From NCBI GenBank assembly GCA_020027365.1, contig JAHRAJ010000022.1, positions 1-23,652 on the forward strand: 23,652 bases of DNA, in the 5' to 3' direction. Source of the DNA: Cenarchaeum sp. (lineage in GTDB: Archaea; Thermoproteota; Nitrososphaeria; Nitrososphaerales; Nitrosopumilaceae). The position numbers and the translations under genes are program-made. Below, one piece after another: positions 1 to 6,721 of the stretch; the stretch's first letter is position 1; every line of letters begins with the position of its first letter. The notes beneath the pieces were generated by a model. The model saw only the letters and a list, made by a program, of their open reading frames with translations. It made no database searches and had not been told where the DNA came from.

Positions 1-438
1 TCCGGTCAAACTTCCAACTATCTGATTTGCATGCCTGACAGCAGATTGTGCAGGCATCATCATAGTCTGATCTCGTACATATCAGCTCACTTTTGAACAG
101 CAATTGGCCTAGCGCACTCATATTGAACAGAGCCCACACAAGCCATGACGGCGGGGTCGTGACGACGGTTGCCTGCATCATCGATCATCGATCATCGATC
201 GGTTATACATCATCGCTTATCGCACCATCTTGGCCGTTTTTCACGCATTTACATGCGCGATGATGTCCGGGTGTGGAAAAAACGCGGCAACTGGCCGATC
301 AGCCGTAGGACATGTTCGCGGCTATGCATCCGGATTGTTTATGCTAGCGATCCTTTGCGCGGCCACCAGGCTCATGCGCCATCGAATCTTGGCGCGCGCC
401 TCGGCGTGCGCGGGCACCGCCAGTGCTCCACGGCTCCG
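1..438. other. Gene-free stretch at left edge
   Basis: I see no convincing gene here. Open frames on the plus strand are antisense or low-complexity and match no family. The one notable structure is a short heptamer tandem repeat (ATCATCG, three full copies plus a partial) at 177-200. The stretch lies downstream of the minus-strand gene ending at 439, and no clear U-rich terminator is visible. Confidence 0.5.
177..200. repeat. Heptamer tandem repeat ATCATCG x3.4
   Basis: Three exact head-to-tail copies of ATCATCG at 177-183, 184-190 and 191-197 are followed by ATC. It is a short simple repeat in intergenic DNA with no visible coding role. Confidence 0.8.
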
Positions 439-1449
439 CTACGTAATAGATCGGATAAACTCATCCTTGTTACCCACCGCCATGATCACCCTGTTTTCCC
501 TGATGCTGCCAAGCAACGGAAGCCCGGATCTTCGCCTCTTGCCAAACTCCGCTTCGCTCCAGTGTATGCTGTTAATCTCCCTGCCAACCTCCTTTTCTAG
601 ATCCATGACCGACTCGTACACCTTGTCCTTGGGGGCGTCCCCTACTATGAGGATGTCAATGTCACTCTCCGGAGTCTCGTATCCGCCCGCAAACGATCCG
701 AAGATCAACGCATATCTTATGTCGTGCTTTTTCATCCCGTCGGCGATCACCGTGTCCGCCAGCTCTAGCTTTAGAAACATGCGTCTCAGCTCGTCGTATA
801 TGACGCAGTCCCTGTTTATGCTGCAAAATACCACGCCGCCGTGCCTTGCCTTGGTTATGATGTTCAGCGGCTCCAGCCTGCCGGTCTCCCTGAGTACGGT
901 GGATGCCGACAGTCCGGTCCTGCGCGCCAGCTCGGTCAGATAGTGCTCGCCGCCGGGATCGACTAGCAGGACGCGCATGATGCGTACAAAGGACGGCCCG
1001 AACAGCGTTTTTAGCAGCCTGCCCCCTTCCCCCACCGCGGCATCGCTGCCGCCCGCCGGCCGTCTCTTCTTGGCGCCAAAAACGCTGCTTTTGACCGATT
1101 CCATGGCCTCCTTTTCCACGGGTCTTACAACGTCCGTGACCTGCCACCTGCCGACGGACACGAGTCCGATCCCAAGTCCCGTACACACGGCGCGAATCCT
1201 GTCGTCTGCGGCACCGTCCGGGATTGCAAGGCACGCATAGTTGGCGGCGTTTTTGAGCCGGAGCGCCCTTTGAACCCCGTTTTCCGGATCACCGCGCCTC
1301 CCCGTGATGGCCACCGCCATGATCTTTCCATCCTTTTGGACCATGATGTCGGGCTTGATGCCGCGGATCGTCCTTGAAAATGGAATCCGCCTCCAGCCCG
1401 TCCCTGCCAGATGATCCGCAATCCTACTGTGGGCATCCTCGTGATGCAT
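439..1449 (-). CDS. Winged-helix / nucleotidyltransferase-domain protein
   Basis: A three-part protein of 336 residues. Residues 1-110 look like an alpha/beta domain with a restriction-endonuclease-like strand pattern (KPDIMV near 32, then AVAITGR near 45-51), but the usual ExK is not evident. Residues about 153-215 form a winged helix (HYLTELARRTGLSASTVLRE). The C-terminal domain carries the minimal nucleotidyltransferase signature GSFAGG at 251-256 followed by DID at 263-265, the metal-binding acidic pair of MNT/Pol-beta-type enzymes. Such wHTH-MNT fusions are known among archaeal regulators and toxin-antitoxin-like systems; substrate and target are unknown. The gene starts at ATG 1449 and stands alone, with no partner HEPN gene beside it. 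The domain calls are seen in the sequence; the N-terminal nuclease-like fold is inference. Confidence 0.8.
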   Translation of the reverse strand: MHHEDAHSRIADHLAGTGWRRIPFSRTIRGIKPDIMVQKDGKIMAVAITGRRGDPENGVQRALRLKNAANYACLAIPDGAADDRIRAVCTGLGIGLVSVGRWQVTDVVRPVEKEAMESVKSSVFGAKKRRPAGGSDAAVGEGGRLLKTLFGPSFVRIMRVLLVDPGGEHYLTELARRTGLSASTVLRETGRLEPLNIITKARHGGVVFCSINRDCVIYDELRRMFLKLELADTVIADGMKKHDIRYALIFGSFAGGYETPESDIDILIVGDAPKDKVYESVMDLEKEVGREINSIHWSEAEFGKRRRSGLPLLGSIRENRVIMAVGNKDEFIRSIT

Positions 1450-1895
1450 TCAACGGATACCTTCCTGCGCAGGGCTGTAAACTACTATTTCTTGAAGTGC
1501 AATGGTTGTTGCCATATTGGGAGTGCTACTTTTATGTATTAAAGGCTTGCAGAGGCGTTTGCCGCCACCGGCAAAATGCAGGGCCACAGGCGTGTTTTGA
1601 CGCCGGCTGTTTTTTGTGAAAACGGGTTTGTGGCGATGCCTGCCGCCTGGCGGGGCTAGTCCGGATGATCTGCTTTTGCCTCGGGTTTCTACGGTGCACC
1701 ACGTCAGTACCGCGTGTGCTCCGGCGACCCGCGACGAGGGCACCCGTATCGCGCCGGAGGATGATCCGGATTGCAAGGAAACGATCCCGCCGATCAAAGA
1801 CTGCAGGCCTGCAGAGCCGGCGGCGGCCGTCAGGAACGCACGGGTCTGGCGTGATCGGCGTGGGGGGGATCCGCACTGATCCGTTAGGGACGGAC
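1450..1895. other. Intergenic stretch, one hairpin, no gene
   Basis: About 450 bases separate the divergent nucleotidyltransferase and oxidase genes. A 7-bp stem hairpin lies at 1558-1575 (TTTGCCG, loop CCAC, CGGCAAA). A TATA-like ACTTTTATGT occurs near 1528-1537 on the plus strand, but only a 27-codon open frame follows, so I do not call a gene. The other open frames are arginine/proline-rich and look like noise in GC-rich DNA. Confidence 0.45.
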
Positions 1896-1942
1896 AAAGT
1901 TAGCCTCGTCTAACAAAGTTAGCCTAGGCTAACTTTTTATAT
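1896..1942 (+). promoter_or_regulatory. Tandem palindromic operators overlapping a TATA box
   Basis: Two copies of AAAGTTAGCC start 19 bases apart, at 1896 and 1915. The second lies in a perfect 22-bp palindrome at 1915-1936 whose core is GTTAGCCTAGGCTAAC. The first is an imperfect version (GTTAG at 1899-1903, CTAAC at 1910-1914). The TATA-like TTTTTATAT (1934-1942) overlaps the right end and sits 21-29 bases before the GTG at 1963. Spacing and symmetry resemble DtxR/IdeR/MntR metal-dependent repressor boxes. A bound repressor would cover the TATA box. The regulator identity is inference. Confidence 0.75.
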
Positions 1943-1962
1943 GGTTCCGGGGGGGTGGTGCC

Positions 1963-2991
1963 GTGAGGAGCAAGACGATGTGCGCGGCGGTGTCCGTCAT
2001 GGCCGCCGCCGCCATCATGTACTTTGTCGTGCCGGACGCGACCGGGGTGGCGCAGCCCGCGGCCCCGACCACGTTTGTCACCCACTCGGGGGGCGTCATC
2101 ACCACCACCGGCCAGGTGCTGGATCCGCTGTACGCGCCGTCCACCGTGGAGTTTGACCCCATGGAGTTTCTGCGCGAGTTTGACTACGGGCGGGTGTCCG
2201 TGGCGCCCGACGGGACCGTCACCCGCGAGTATACGATCGTGGCCGACGACGACGGGGTGATGGAGGTCTCCCCGGGCGTGTTTTACAACGTGTGGACCTA
2301 CAACGGGACGGTGCCGGGGCCCACAATCCGCGCCACAGAGGGGGACATCGTCCGCATACACTTTATCAACAACGGGTCTAGGCAGCACACCATGCACTTT
2401 CACGGGATTCATGCGGCCGAGATGGACGGCGTGTTCGAGGTCGTGGGGGGCGGCGGCGGGCGGTTTACCTACGAGTTTGAGGCCGGCCCGGTGGGCGTCC
2501 ACCCGTACCACTGCCACGTGATGCCGCTAGAGGAGCACATCGTGCACGGGCTGTACGGGGTGTACATCGTGGATCCCAAGGAGCCCCGGCCCGAGGCCGA
2601 CGAGATGGTGATGGTGCTCAACGGGCTGGACACGGACTTTGACACCGAGAACAACTTTTATGCGGCAAACACAGTCCCGTTCTACTACCAGCACCACCCA
2701 ATCGAGATCAGGACGGGCGAGCTGATCCGGATATACGTGGTCAACATGGTAGAGTTTGACCCCGTCAACAACTTTCACCTGCACGGCAACCTGTACCACT
2801 ACTACCCGACCGGCACGGACACCGTCCCGTCCGCGTTCACCGACATGATCACGCTGTCGCAGACCGAGAGGGGCATCATGGAGTTTGTGTACGACCTGCC
2901 GGGCAGGTACCTGTTCCACGCGCACAAGGTGGAGTTTTCGGAAAAAGGGTGGGTCGGGACGTTTCTGGTACGGGACGGTCCGGGTGCCTGA
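1963..2991 (+). CDS. Two-domain multicopper oxidase (secreted)
   Basis: A 342-residue secreted cupredoxin-type oxidase. Residues 1-30 are a Sec-type signal peptide. All four HxH pairs that build a trinuclear copper cluster are present: HFH 145-147, HCH 183-185, HLH 272-274 and HAH 319-321. The type 1 copper cysteine (C184) occurs only in the first domain; the matching position in domain 2 is alanine. This is the layout of two-domain, domain-1-T1 (type C-like) oxidases, which assemble as trimers. It resembles NirK in T1 placement, but the full set of HxH pairs favours a laccase/metallo-oxidase over a copper nitrite reductase. Start GTG 1963 gives a near-leaderless mRNA; ATG 1978 is an alternative. 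The ZIP gene follows after 1 base, so the two form an operon, probably under metal control. The physiological substrate (a metal ion, nitrite or an organic) is not shown. Confidence 0.9.
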   Translation: MRSKTMCAAVSVMAAAAIMYFVVPDATGVAQPAAPTTFVTHSGGVITTTGQVLDPLYAPSTVEFDPMEFLREFDYGRVSVAPDGTVTREYTIVADDDGVMEVSPGVFYNVWTYNGTVPGPTIRATEGDIVRIHFINNGSRQHTMHFHGIHAAEMDGVFEVVGGGGGRFTYEFEAGPVGVHPYHCHVMPLEEHIVHGLYGVYIVDPKEPRPEADEMVMVLNGLDTDFDTENNFYAANTVPFYYQHHPIEIRTGELIRIYVVNMVEFDPVNNFHLHGNLYHYYPTGTDTVPSAFTDMITLSQTERGIMEFVYDLPGRYLFHAHKVEFSEKGWVGTFLVRDGPGA

Positions 2992-2992
2992 G

Positions 2993-4195
2993 ATGGAAAG
3001 ACCGGCGCCGGGCAGCAGCGCGGCATTGAGGGCAAGGATGATCGCCGGCGGCACCGTCCCATTCGCGGTCATGGCGGTGATGACCGTGTACGTGCTGGGT
3101 CCGGGCGCCGATCTCCTGGAGATGGGGGTCGCGCTGCCGGAGATCTCGATCGAGAGGGTGGAGTTTGTAGACTCGGAGATCCGCGCCACGGTGCGCAACA
3201 CGGGCCGCATTCCGGTGGACGTGGTGATGGCCGACATAAACGACCGGATCCAGCCGGCCGCCGCCGAGCCCGACGGCCATTTGCAGAGGTACGAGACGGC
3301 GGTGGTCCGCATACCGTTCGAATGGAACGTCGCAGAGCCCTACAGGGTCGGGGTTACGCTGGGGGACGGGACCCGGTTTGAGCGGGAGGTGGAGGCGGCC
3401 GCCCCGGCGCCGCTGCCCAGCTACGAGCTGGCGGGGTTTTTCGCGCTGATCGGCACGTACGTGGGCATAATCCCGGTGATGGTGGGGTTGCTGTGGCTGC
3501 CGTTCATACGCCGGATTGGACAAAACAAGTACCGGTTTTTTCTGGCGCTGACCGCCGGCCTCCTGCTGTTTCTGGGGGTGGACTCTGTGGCAGAGGCGGT
3601 CGGGATATCCGACGAAAACCTTTCGGACAGCTTTGACGGCGTCATGCTGGTGTCGACCGTCACGGTCCTGTCGTTTCTTGGGCTGTACTGTGCAGGCGAG
3701 TGGCTGACGCGCAGGGCGGGCCCGGCGGCCTCTACCTCCGTCCCCGCCGTTGCATCCACCGCGGCCCTGATGATCTCGATCGGGATCGGGCTGCACAACT
3801 TTGGCGAGGGGCTGGCCATCGGCGCCGCGGTGGGGCTGGGATCTGTGGCGCTCGGGGCGTTTTTGATCGCCGGCTTTGCCATACACAACACCACCGAGGG
3901 GGTCGCCATCGCCGCGGCCGCCTCGCGGGGGGGCGTGTCCCTGCCGCGCCTTGCGGCAATGGGCATGATCGCCGGCGCCCCCGCAATCCTCGGGACGTGG
4001 GTGGGCGGGTTTTCCTACTCGCCGCTGGCATCGGTGGTGTTCTTCTCCGTGGGGGCCGGCGCCATATTCCAGGTGATCATAGTGCTCCTGAGATGGCTGC
4101 GCCGCGAGGGGGATCCCGGCCTTTCGGGCGCATACACCGTATCGGGCCTGGCCGCCGGGATGCTTGTGATGTATGCCACCTCCGTCCTGCTCTAG
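2993..4195 (+). CDS. ZIP-family metal transporter with extracytoplasmic N-terminal domain
   Basis: 400 residues from ATG 2993, one base after the oxidase stop, so translation is probably coupled. One membrane segment (about 16-36) leads to a soluble beta-rich domain (about 45-138), then a polytopic ZIP core from about 143. The two metal-site helices are clear: HNFGE at 268-272 and HNTTE at 298-302, the classic ZIP HN..(E)G motifs. The family moves Zn, Fe, Mn or similar divalent ions into the cytoplasm. The soluble N-terminal domain is additional to the usual core of about 250-300 residues and could receive a metal oxidised or delivered by the neighbouring oxidase (inference). The stop codon overlaps the stop of the convergent CDF gene. 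Confidence 0.9.
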   Translation: MERPAPGSSAALRARMIAGGTVPFAVMAVMTVYVLGPGADLLEMGVALPEISIERVEFVDSEIRATVRNTGRIPVDVVMADINDRIQPAAAEPDGHLQRYETAVVRIPFEWNVAEPYRVGVTLGDGTRFEREVEAAAPAPLPSYELAGFFALIGTYVGIIPVMVGLLWLPFIRRIGQNKYRFFLALTAGLLLFLGVDSVAEAVGISDENLSDSFDGVMLVSTVTVLSFLGLYCAGEWLTRRAGPAASTSVPAVASTAALMISIGIGLHNFGEGLAIGAAVGLGSVALGAFLIAGFAIHNTTEGVAIAAAASRGGVSLPRLAAMGMIAGAPAILGTWVGGFSYSPLASVVFFSVGAGAIFQVIIVLLRWLRREGDPGLSGAYTVSGLAAGMLVMYATSVLL

Positions 4196-5592
4196 CCGGC
4201 CGGCTCTGTGTGTATGGTGACCAGGGAGTTTTTGAACAGGTCTTTGATCTTTTTTTCCATGTCCGCGGTGACGTCGTGCACGGCGGCGATGGACAGCCCC
4301 CCGTCAAACGAGCAGTCCATCTCGATCTTGTGCACATCCTCAAAGTTGAGGCACAGTATCCTGGTCACCTTTATGATCTCCGGGTACTCCGCGGCCAGCC
4401 TCCTGATCTCCCCCTCCATGTCCACGCCGTCGGCGCGCAGGACCGCCGGGATGGCTACGTGCGGCTCTAGGTGGACCGTCACGTGGTCAATCTCTGCAAA
4501 CTGATCCTGGACCGCGCGCTCCGCCGCGTCTGCAATGGAGTGCGCGCCGGACAAATCCATCTCGCCGTCCACCATGACGTGCATGTTTGCATACGTCCCC
4601 GACTCTGATCCATACACGCTGATGTTGTGGACGTCCCTGACTCCCGGGATGCGCACCACCGCGTCCTTTATCCTGGCCTCCCTTGGAACGTCCTCCCAGC
4701 TGGGCTCAAAGTGTACAGTCACCGACGCGGTTCGGCCCACCTCCCTGCGGGCCTCGTCCTCCACCGCCGTGCTGATCTCATGCGCCCTCTCAAAGCTTAC
4801 GTCGCCCCGGAGCGACACGGTCACGTCGGCAAACACAACGTCACCCGATCTCCTCATCAGCACCGACTTTACGTCCGTCACGTCCGGGATGCCCCTGACG
4901 GCCCGCCCCACCCCCTCCACCATCTCCGGCGCAATGACGTCGGTCAGATCCATCGCGGTCCTGTGGATCAGCTTTATGCTCAGCACGGCCAGCAACCCGC
5001 CCAGGATCAGGGCCGCCGCGAAATCCCCCTGTGGAAAGACCCCCGTATGCACCATCACAATCCCGGCAACCGCCAGCCCGGTCGATCCCATGTCCATAAA
5101 CGCGTGGTACAGGTCTGCCCTGAGCGCGGTTCCGCCGCCCCCACCGCCCTCCGCCTCCCTGATCGACCTGCGCAGCAGCGCGACCCTGAACACGTCGACG
5201 CCGATCGTGTAGATGCCCGCCGCCATCCCAACCGTCCACAAAACCTCGACGGGTGCGGGGCTGTGCAGCCTTGACGCCGACTCGTATATGAAAAACCCCG
5301 CTACAAACAGGATTGCAATGCCGCCAAACAGCCCGCCCAGCGACTCGATCTTCCCGTGACCGTACGTGTGCTCGGCGTCGGGGGGCCTTGCGGCCATCCG
5401 CACCGCCAGGATCAGCACGACGGTGACGATGCCGTCAAGCAGCGCGTGGACGCTGTCGGTGACCAGCGCCAGACTTCCCGAGACCAGGCCCAGCACAAGC
5501 TCGACTGCAAACGCCGACATGATTGCAAGCAGGGAAATCTGCAACACCCTTGCCTTGTGGGCAAACACAGCCGACGCCACCACCACCACCAT
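4192..5592 (-). CDS. Cation diffusion facilitator (CDF) metal efflux pump with three C-terminal domains
   Basis: The first 218 residues form a CDF membrane domain. The two metal-site helices carry D46/H49/D53 (TDSVHALLD) and H163/D167 (YHAFMD), and YGHGKIE at 77-83 is the typical CDF loop. A glycine run (149-154) sits in the cytoplasmic loop between helices. The cytoplasmic tail is unusually long, about 250 residues, and contains three successive copies of the ZT-dimer fold, each ending in a related strand (VTVHFEP, VTVHLEP, VTIHTEP). A typical CDF has one, for a total near 300 residues against 466 here. I chose ATG 5592; the frame stays open to an ATG at 5676, but that extension is polar and matches nothing. 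Role: proton-driven export of Zn/Fe/Mn-type ions, opposing the convergent ZIP importer. Confidence 0.88.
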   Translation of the reverse strand: MVVVVASAVFAHKARVLQISLLAIMSAFAVELVLGLVSGSLALVTDSVHALLDGIVTVVLILAVRMAARPPDAEHTYGHGKIESLGGLFGGIAILFVAGFFIYESASRLHSPAPVEVLWTVGMAAGIYTIGVDVFRVALLRRSIREAEGGGGGGTALRADLYHAFMDMGSTGLAVAGIVMVHTGVFPQGDFAAALILGGLLAVLSIKLIHRTAMDLTDVIAPEMVEGVGRAVRGIPDVTDVKSVLMRRSGDVVFADVTVSLRGDVSFERAHEISTAVEDEARREVGRTASVTVHFEPSWEDVPREARIKDAVVRIPGVRDVHNISVYGSESGTYANMHVMVDGEMDLSGAHSIADAAERAVQDQFAEIDHVTVHLEPHVAIPAVLRADGVDMEGEIRRLAAEYPEIIKVTRILCLNFEDVHKIEMDCSFDGGLSIAAVHDVTADMEKKIKDLFKNSLVTIHTEPAG

Positions 5593-6008
5593 CGCCGCAT
5601 CCCGCCCATTAACAGTTGCTACCCGGTCCTTGGGACTCCGCCCTCGTGCACCCAAATGCCCCGCCCCTTGACCCACCAGATGCGGAGGCTGGAGGGGAGG
5701 AGAAGAGGGGCCCCCGCAATCACAACTTGCACCCCTTTACTGCCGACAAGCCTCCCCGCGTCAGACATGATGAAGGACACCGATCTGCTTCACCACCGGC
5801 TGATCCGCACGCCTGATTTGTGGAACGCGCCACAAACCGCAGGTTGCGGGGGCGGGATATCGCACGATGGGCGGACATCGCCCTGTGGCCAATCGGGATG
5901 AGGGCAGAATCCGCCGGCATATGCACATCAAGCCTCTTGCTGGGGTTGTTGAGTGGGATGAATGGTGCGATACGACCGTTAATATTGCTTGAACGGGGTC
6001 GGTGCCTG
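5593..6008. other. Intergenic stretch with purine-rich G tract
   Basis: About 415 bases between divergent genes with no supported ORF. A plus-strand purine run (GGAGGGGAGGAGAAGAGGGG) lies at 5692-5711 and resembles a tract at 10091-10111. A TATA-like TTAATATT at 5979-5986 serves the next plus-strand gene. Confidence 0.45.
5979..5986 (+). promoter_or_regulatory. TATA-like box for the 85-residue gene
   Basis: TTAATATT is an AT island in GC-rich DNA, 23-30 bases before ATG 6009. This is the normal archaeal spacing for a leaderless transcript. Confidence 0.5.
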
Positions 6009-6269
6009 ATGGATGCCCAAAAGAAGACGCTGTTGATAAGATGCAGGGACAAGGCCCATAAAACAAACCACCTCCGGCTGGTTGACAAGCTGAGATCCCA
6101 AGACAAGATCAGTTATGCAGACACCACTAGCGTGAATTTTGCGGGAAAGTACTATTGCATCGCAGTCGATGTTGATACAAGGCGCTCGGACGTGTTGCAA
6201 AACATGATTCAAAAGATCCGCAACGAGCATAAAATCACAGACGTGATCGAGTTTGGCTCCTCCTAGCTT
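6009..6269 (+). CDS. Small alpha/beta hypothetical protein
   Basis: About 85 residues, not recognised. The predicted order is strand (KTLLIRCR), helix (NHLRLVDKLRSQ), strand (ISYADTTSVNF), strand (YYCIAVDVDT), helix (SDVLQNMIQKIRNEH), strand (ITDVIEF), which is a ferredoxin-like beta-alpha-beta-beta-alpha-beta pattern as in ACT and similar small ligand-binding domains. The frame is open upstream to 5820, but that part looks like noise, while the TATA-like box at 5979-5986 fits ATG 6009. It stands alone, with lower GC than the metal genes before it. There is no direct clue to function. Confidence 0.6.
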
Positions 6270-6690
6270 GGCTGGCAACATGGTTTTCCACCACCGGCAC
6301 ACGGCTGATAAGCGTTGGAATGTGTGGTGGCGTATCTGCAGGTCTGATGTTGCTGTACTGGACGAGATGTCCCCTCTGCATCTCAGAAAATGTCCAAAAC
6401 CCCGCAATTGATCTTTGACGGGGGCAAAACCTTCTGTCTGGGAGGTTGTGTGTTGTTGGGCGGGTGTGTATGGGGGGTCGGCGGTCTAATACCGCCGCCG
6501 CCGGTGGGGGGGGGGAAGTATGTTGGGGAAGGAGGGGGCGCAGAGGGCGTGGCCCGCCGGTGGCTACTGACTGGATCGAGTCGCCGATGATCCAAAGCCT
6601 GAATTTCTGGCCCAAACGGGGCAAATCCGGCCTCTGGTCAAAAAATATGCACCTTGCCATACCCAAGTCAACTTTTATTTCATTTAATAC
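6267..6690. other. Intergenic stretch with hairpin and G-rich tracts
   Basis: No gene is supported. A 7-bp stem hairpin (CGGCGGT, loop CTAAT, ACCGCCG) spans 6479-6497 and is followed at once by G tracts (a 10-G run at about 6506-6515, then GGGG and GGGGG runs to 6538) with G-quadruplex potential on the plus strand. The last part, 6671-6720, is very AT-rich and holds the promoter of the next gene. Confidence 0.5.
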
Positions 6691-6698
6691 ATAAATAC
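6689..6698 (+). promoter_or_regulatory. TATA-like box ACATAAATAC for the CFI-box gene
   Basis: The box lies 24-33 bases before ATG 6722 in an AT island. The core ACATAAATA recurs, on the minus strand, before two PEFG-CTERM genes (19193-19201 and 22498-22506) at nearly the same distance from the start codon. Confidence 0.6.
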
Positions 6699-6721
6699 TA
6701 ACAAAAACCACAAAATTTAGC

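Noticed and set aside
230..943. Plus-strand open frame of 237 residues opposite the nucleotidyltransferase gene
   Set aside because: It is antisense to a gene with clear motifs, has no family signal, and is explained by GC-rich antisense frames staying open.
1963..2991. Calling the oxidase a copper nitrite reductase (nirK)
   Set aside because: NirK lacks the four HxH pairs seen here; only the domain-1 T1 position is alike.
2885..2992. Extended N-terminus of the ZIP gene inside the oxidase gene
   Set aside because: ATG 2993 directly follows the oxidase stop; the extra 36 residues are an out-of-frame reading of conserved oxidase sequence.
2527..3886. Long minus-strand frames opposite the oxidase and ZIP genes
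   Set aside because: Histidine/arginine/proline-rich mirror frames of real genes with no motifs or promoter.
5593..5676. 28-residue N-terminal extension of the CDF protein
   Set aside because: Polar, glycine/arginine-rich and unlike any CDF start; ATG 5592 lies just ahead of the membrane domain.
5767..5816. Possible C/D-box guide RNA (ATGATGA ... CTGA)
   Set aside because: There is a C-like and a D-like box, but no convincing D'/C' pair with guide spacing; two short motifs arise easily by chance.
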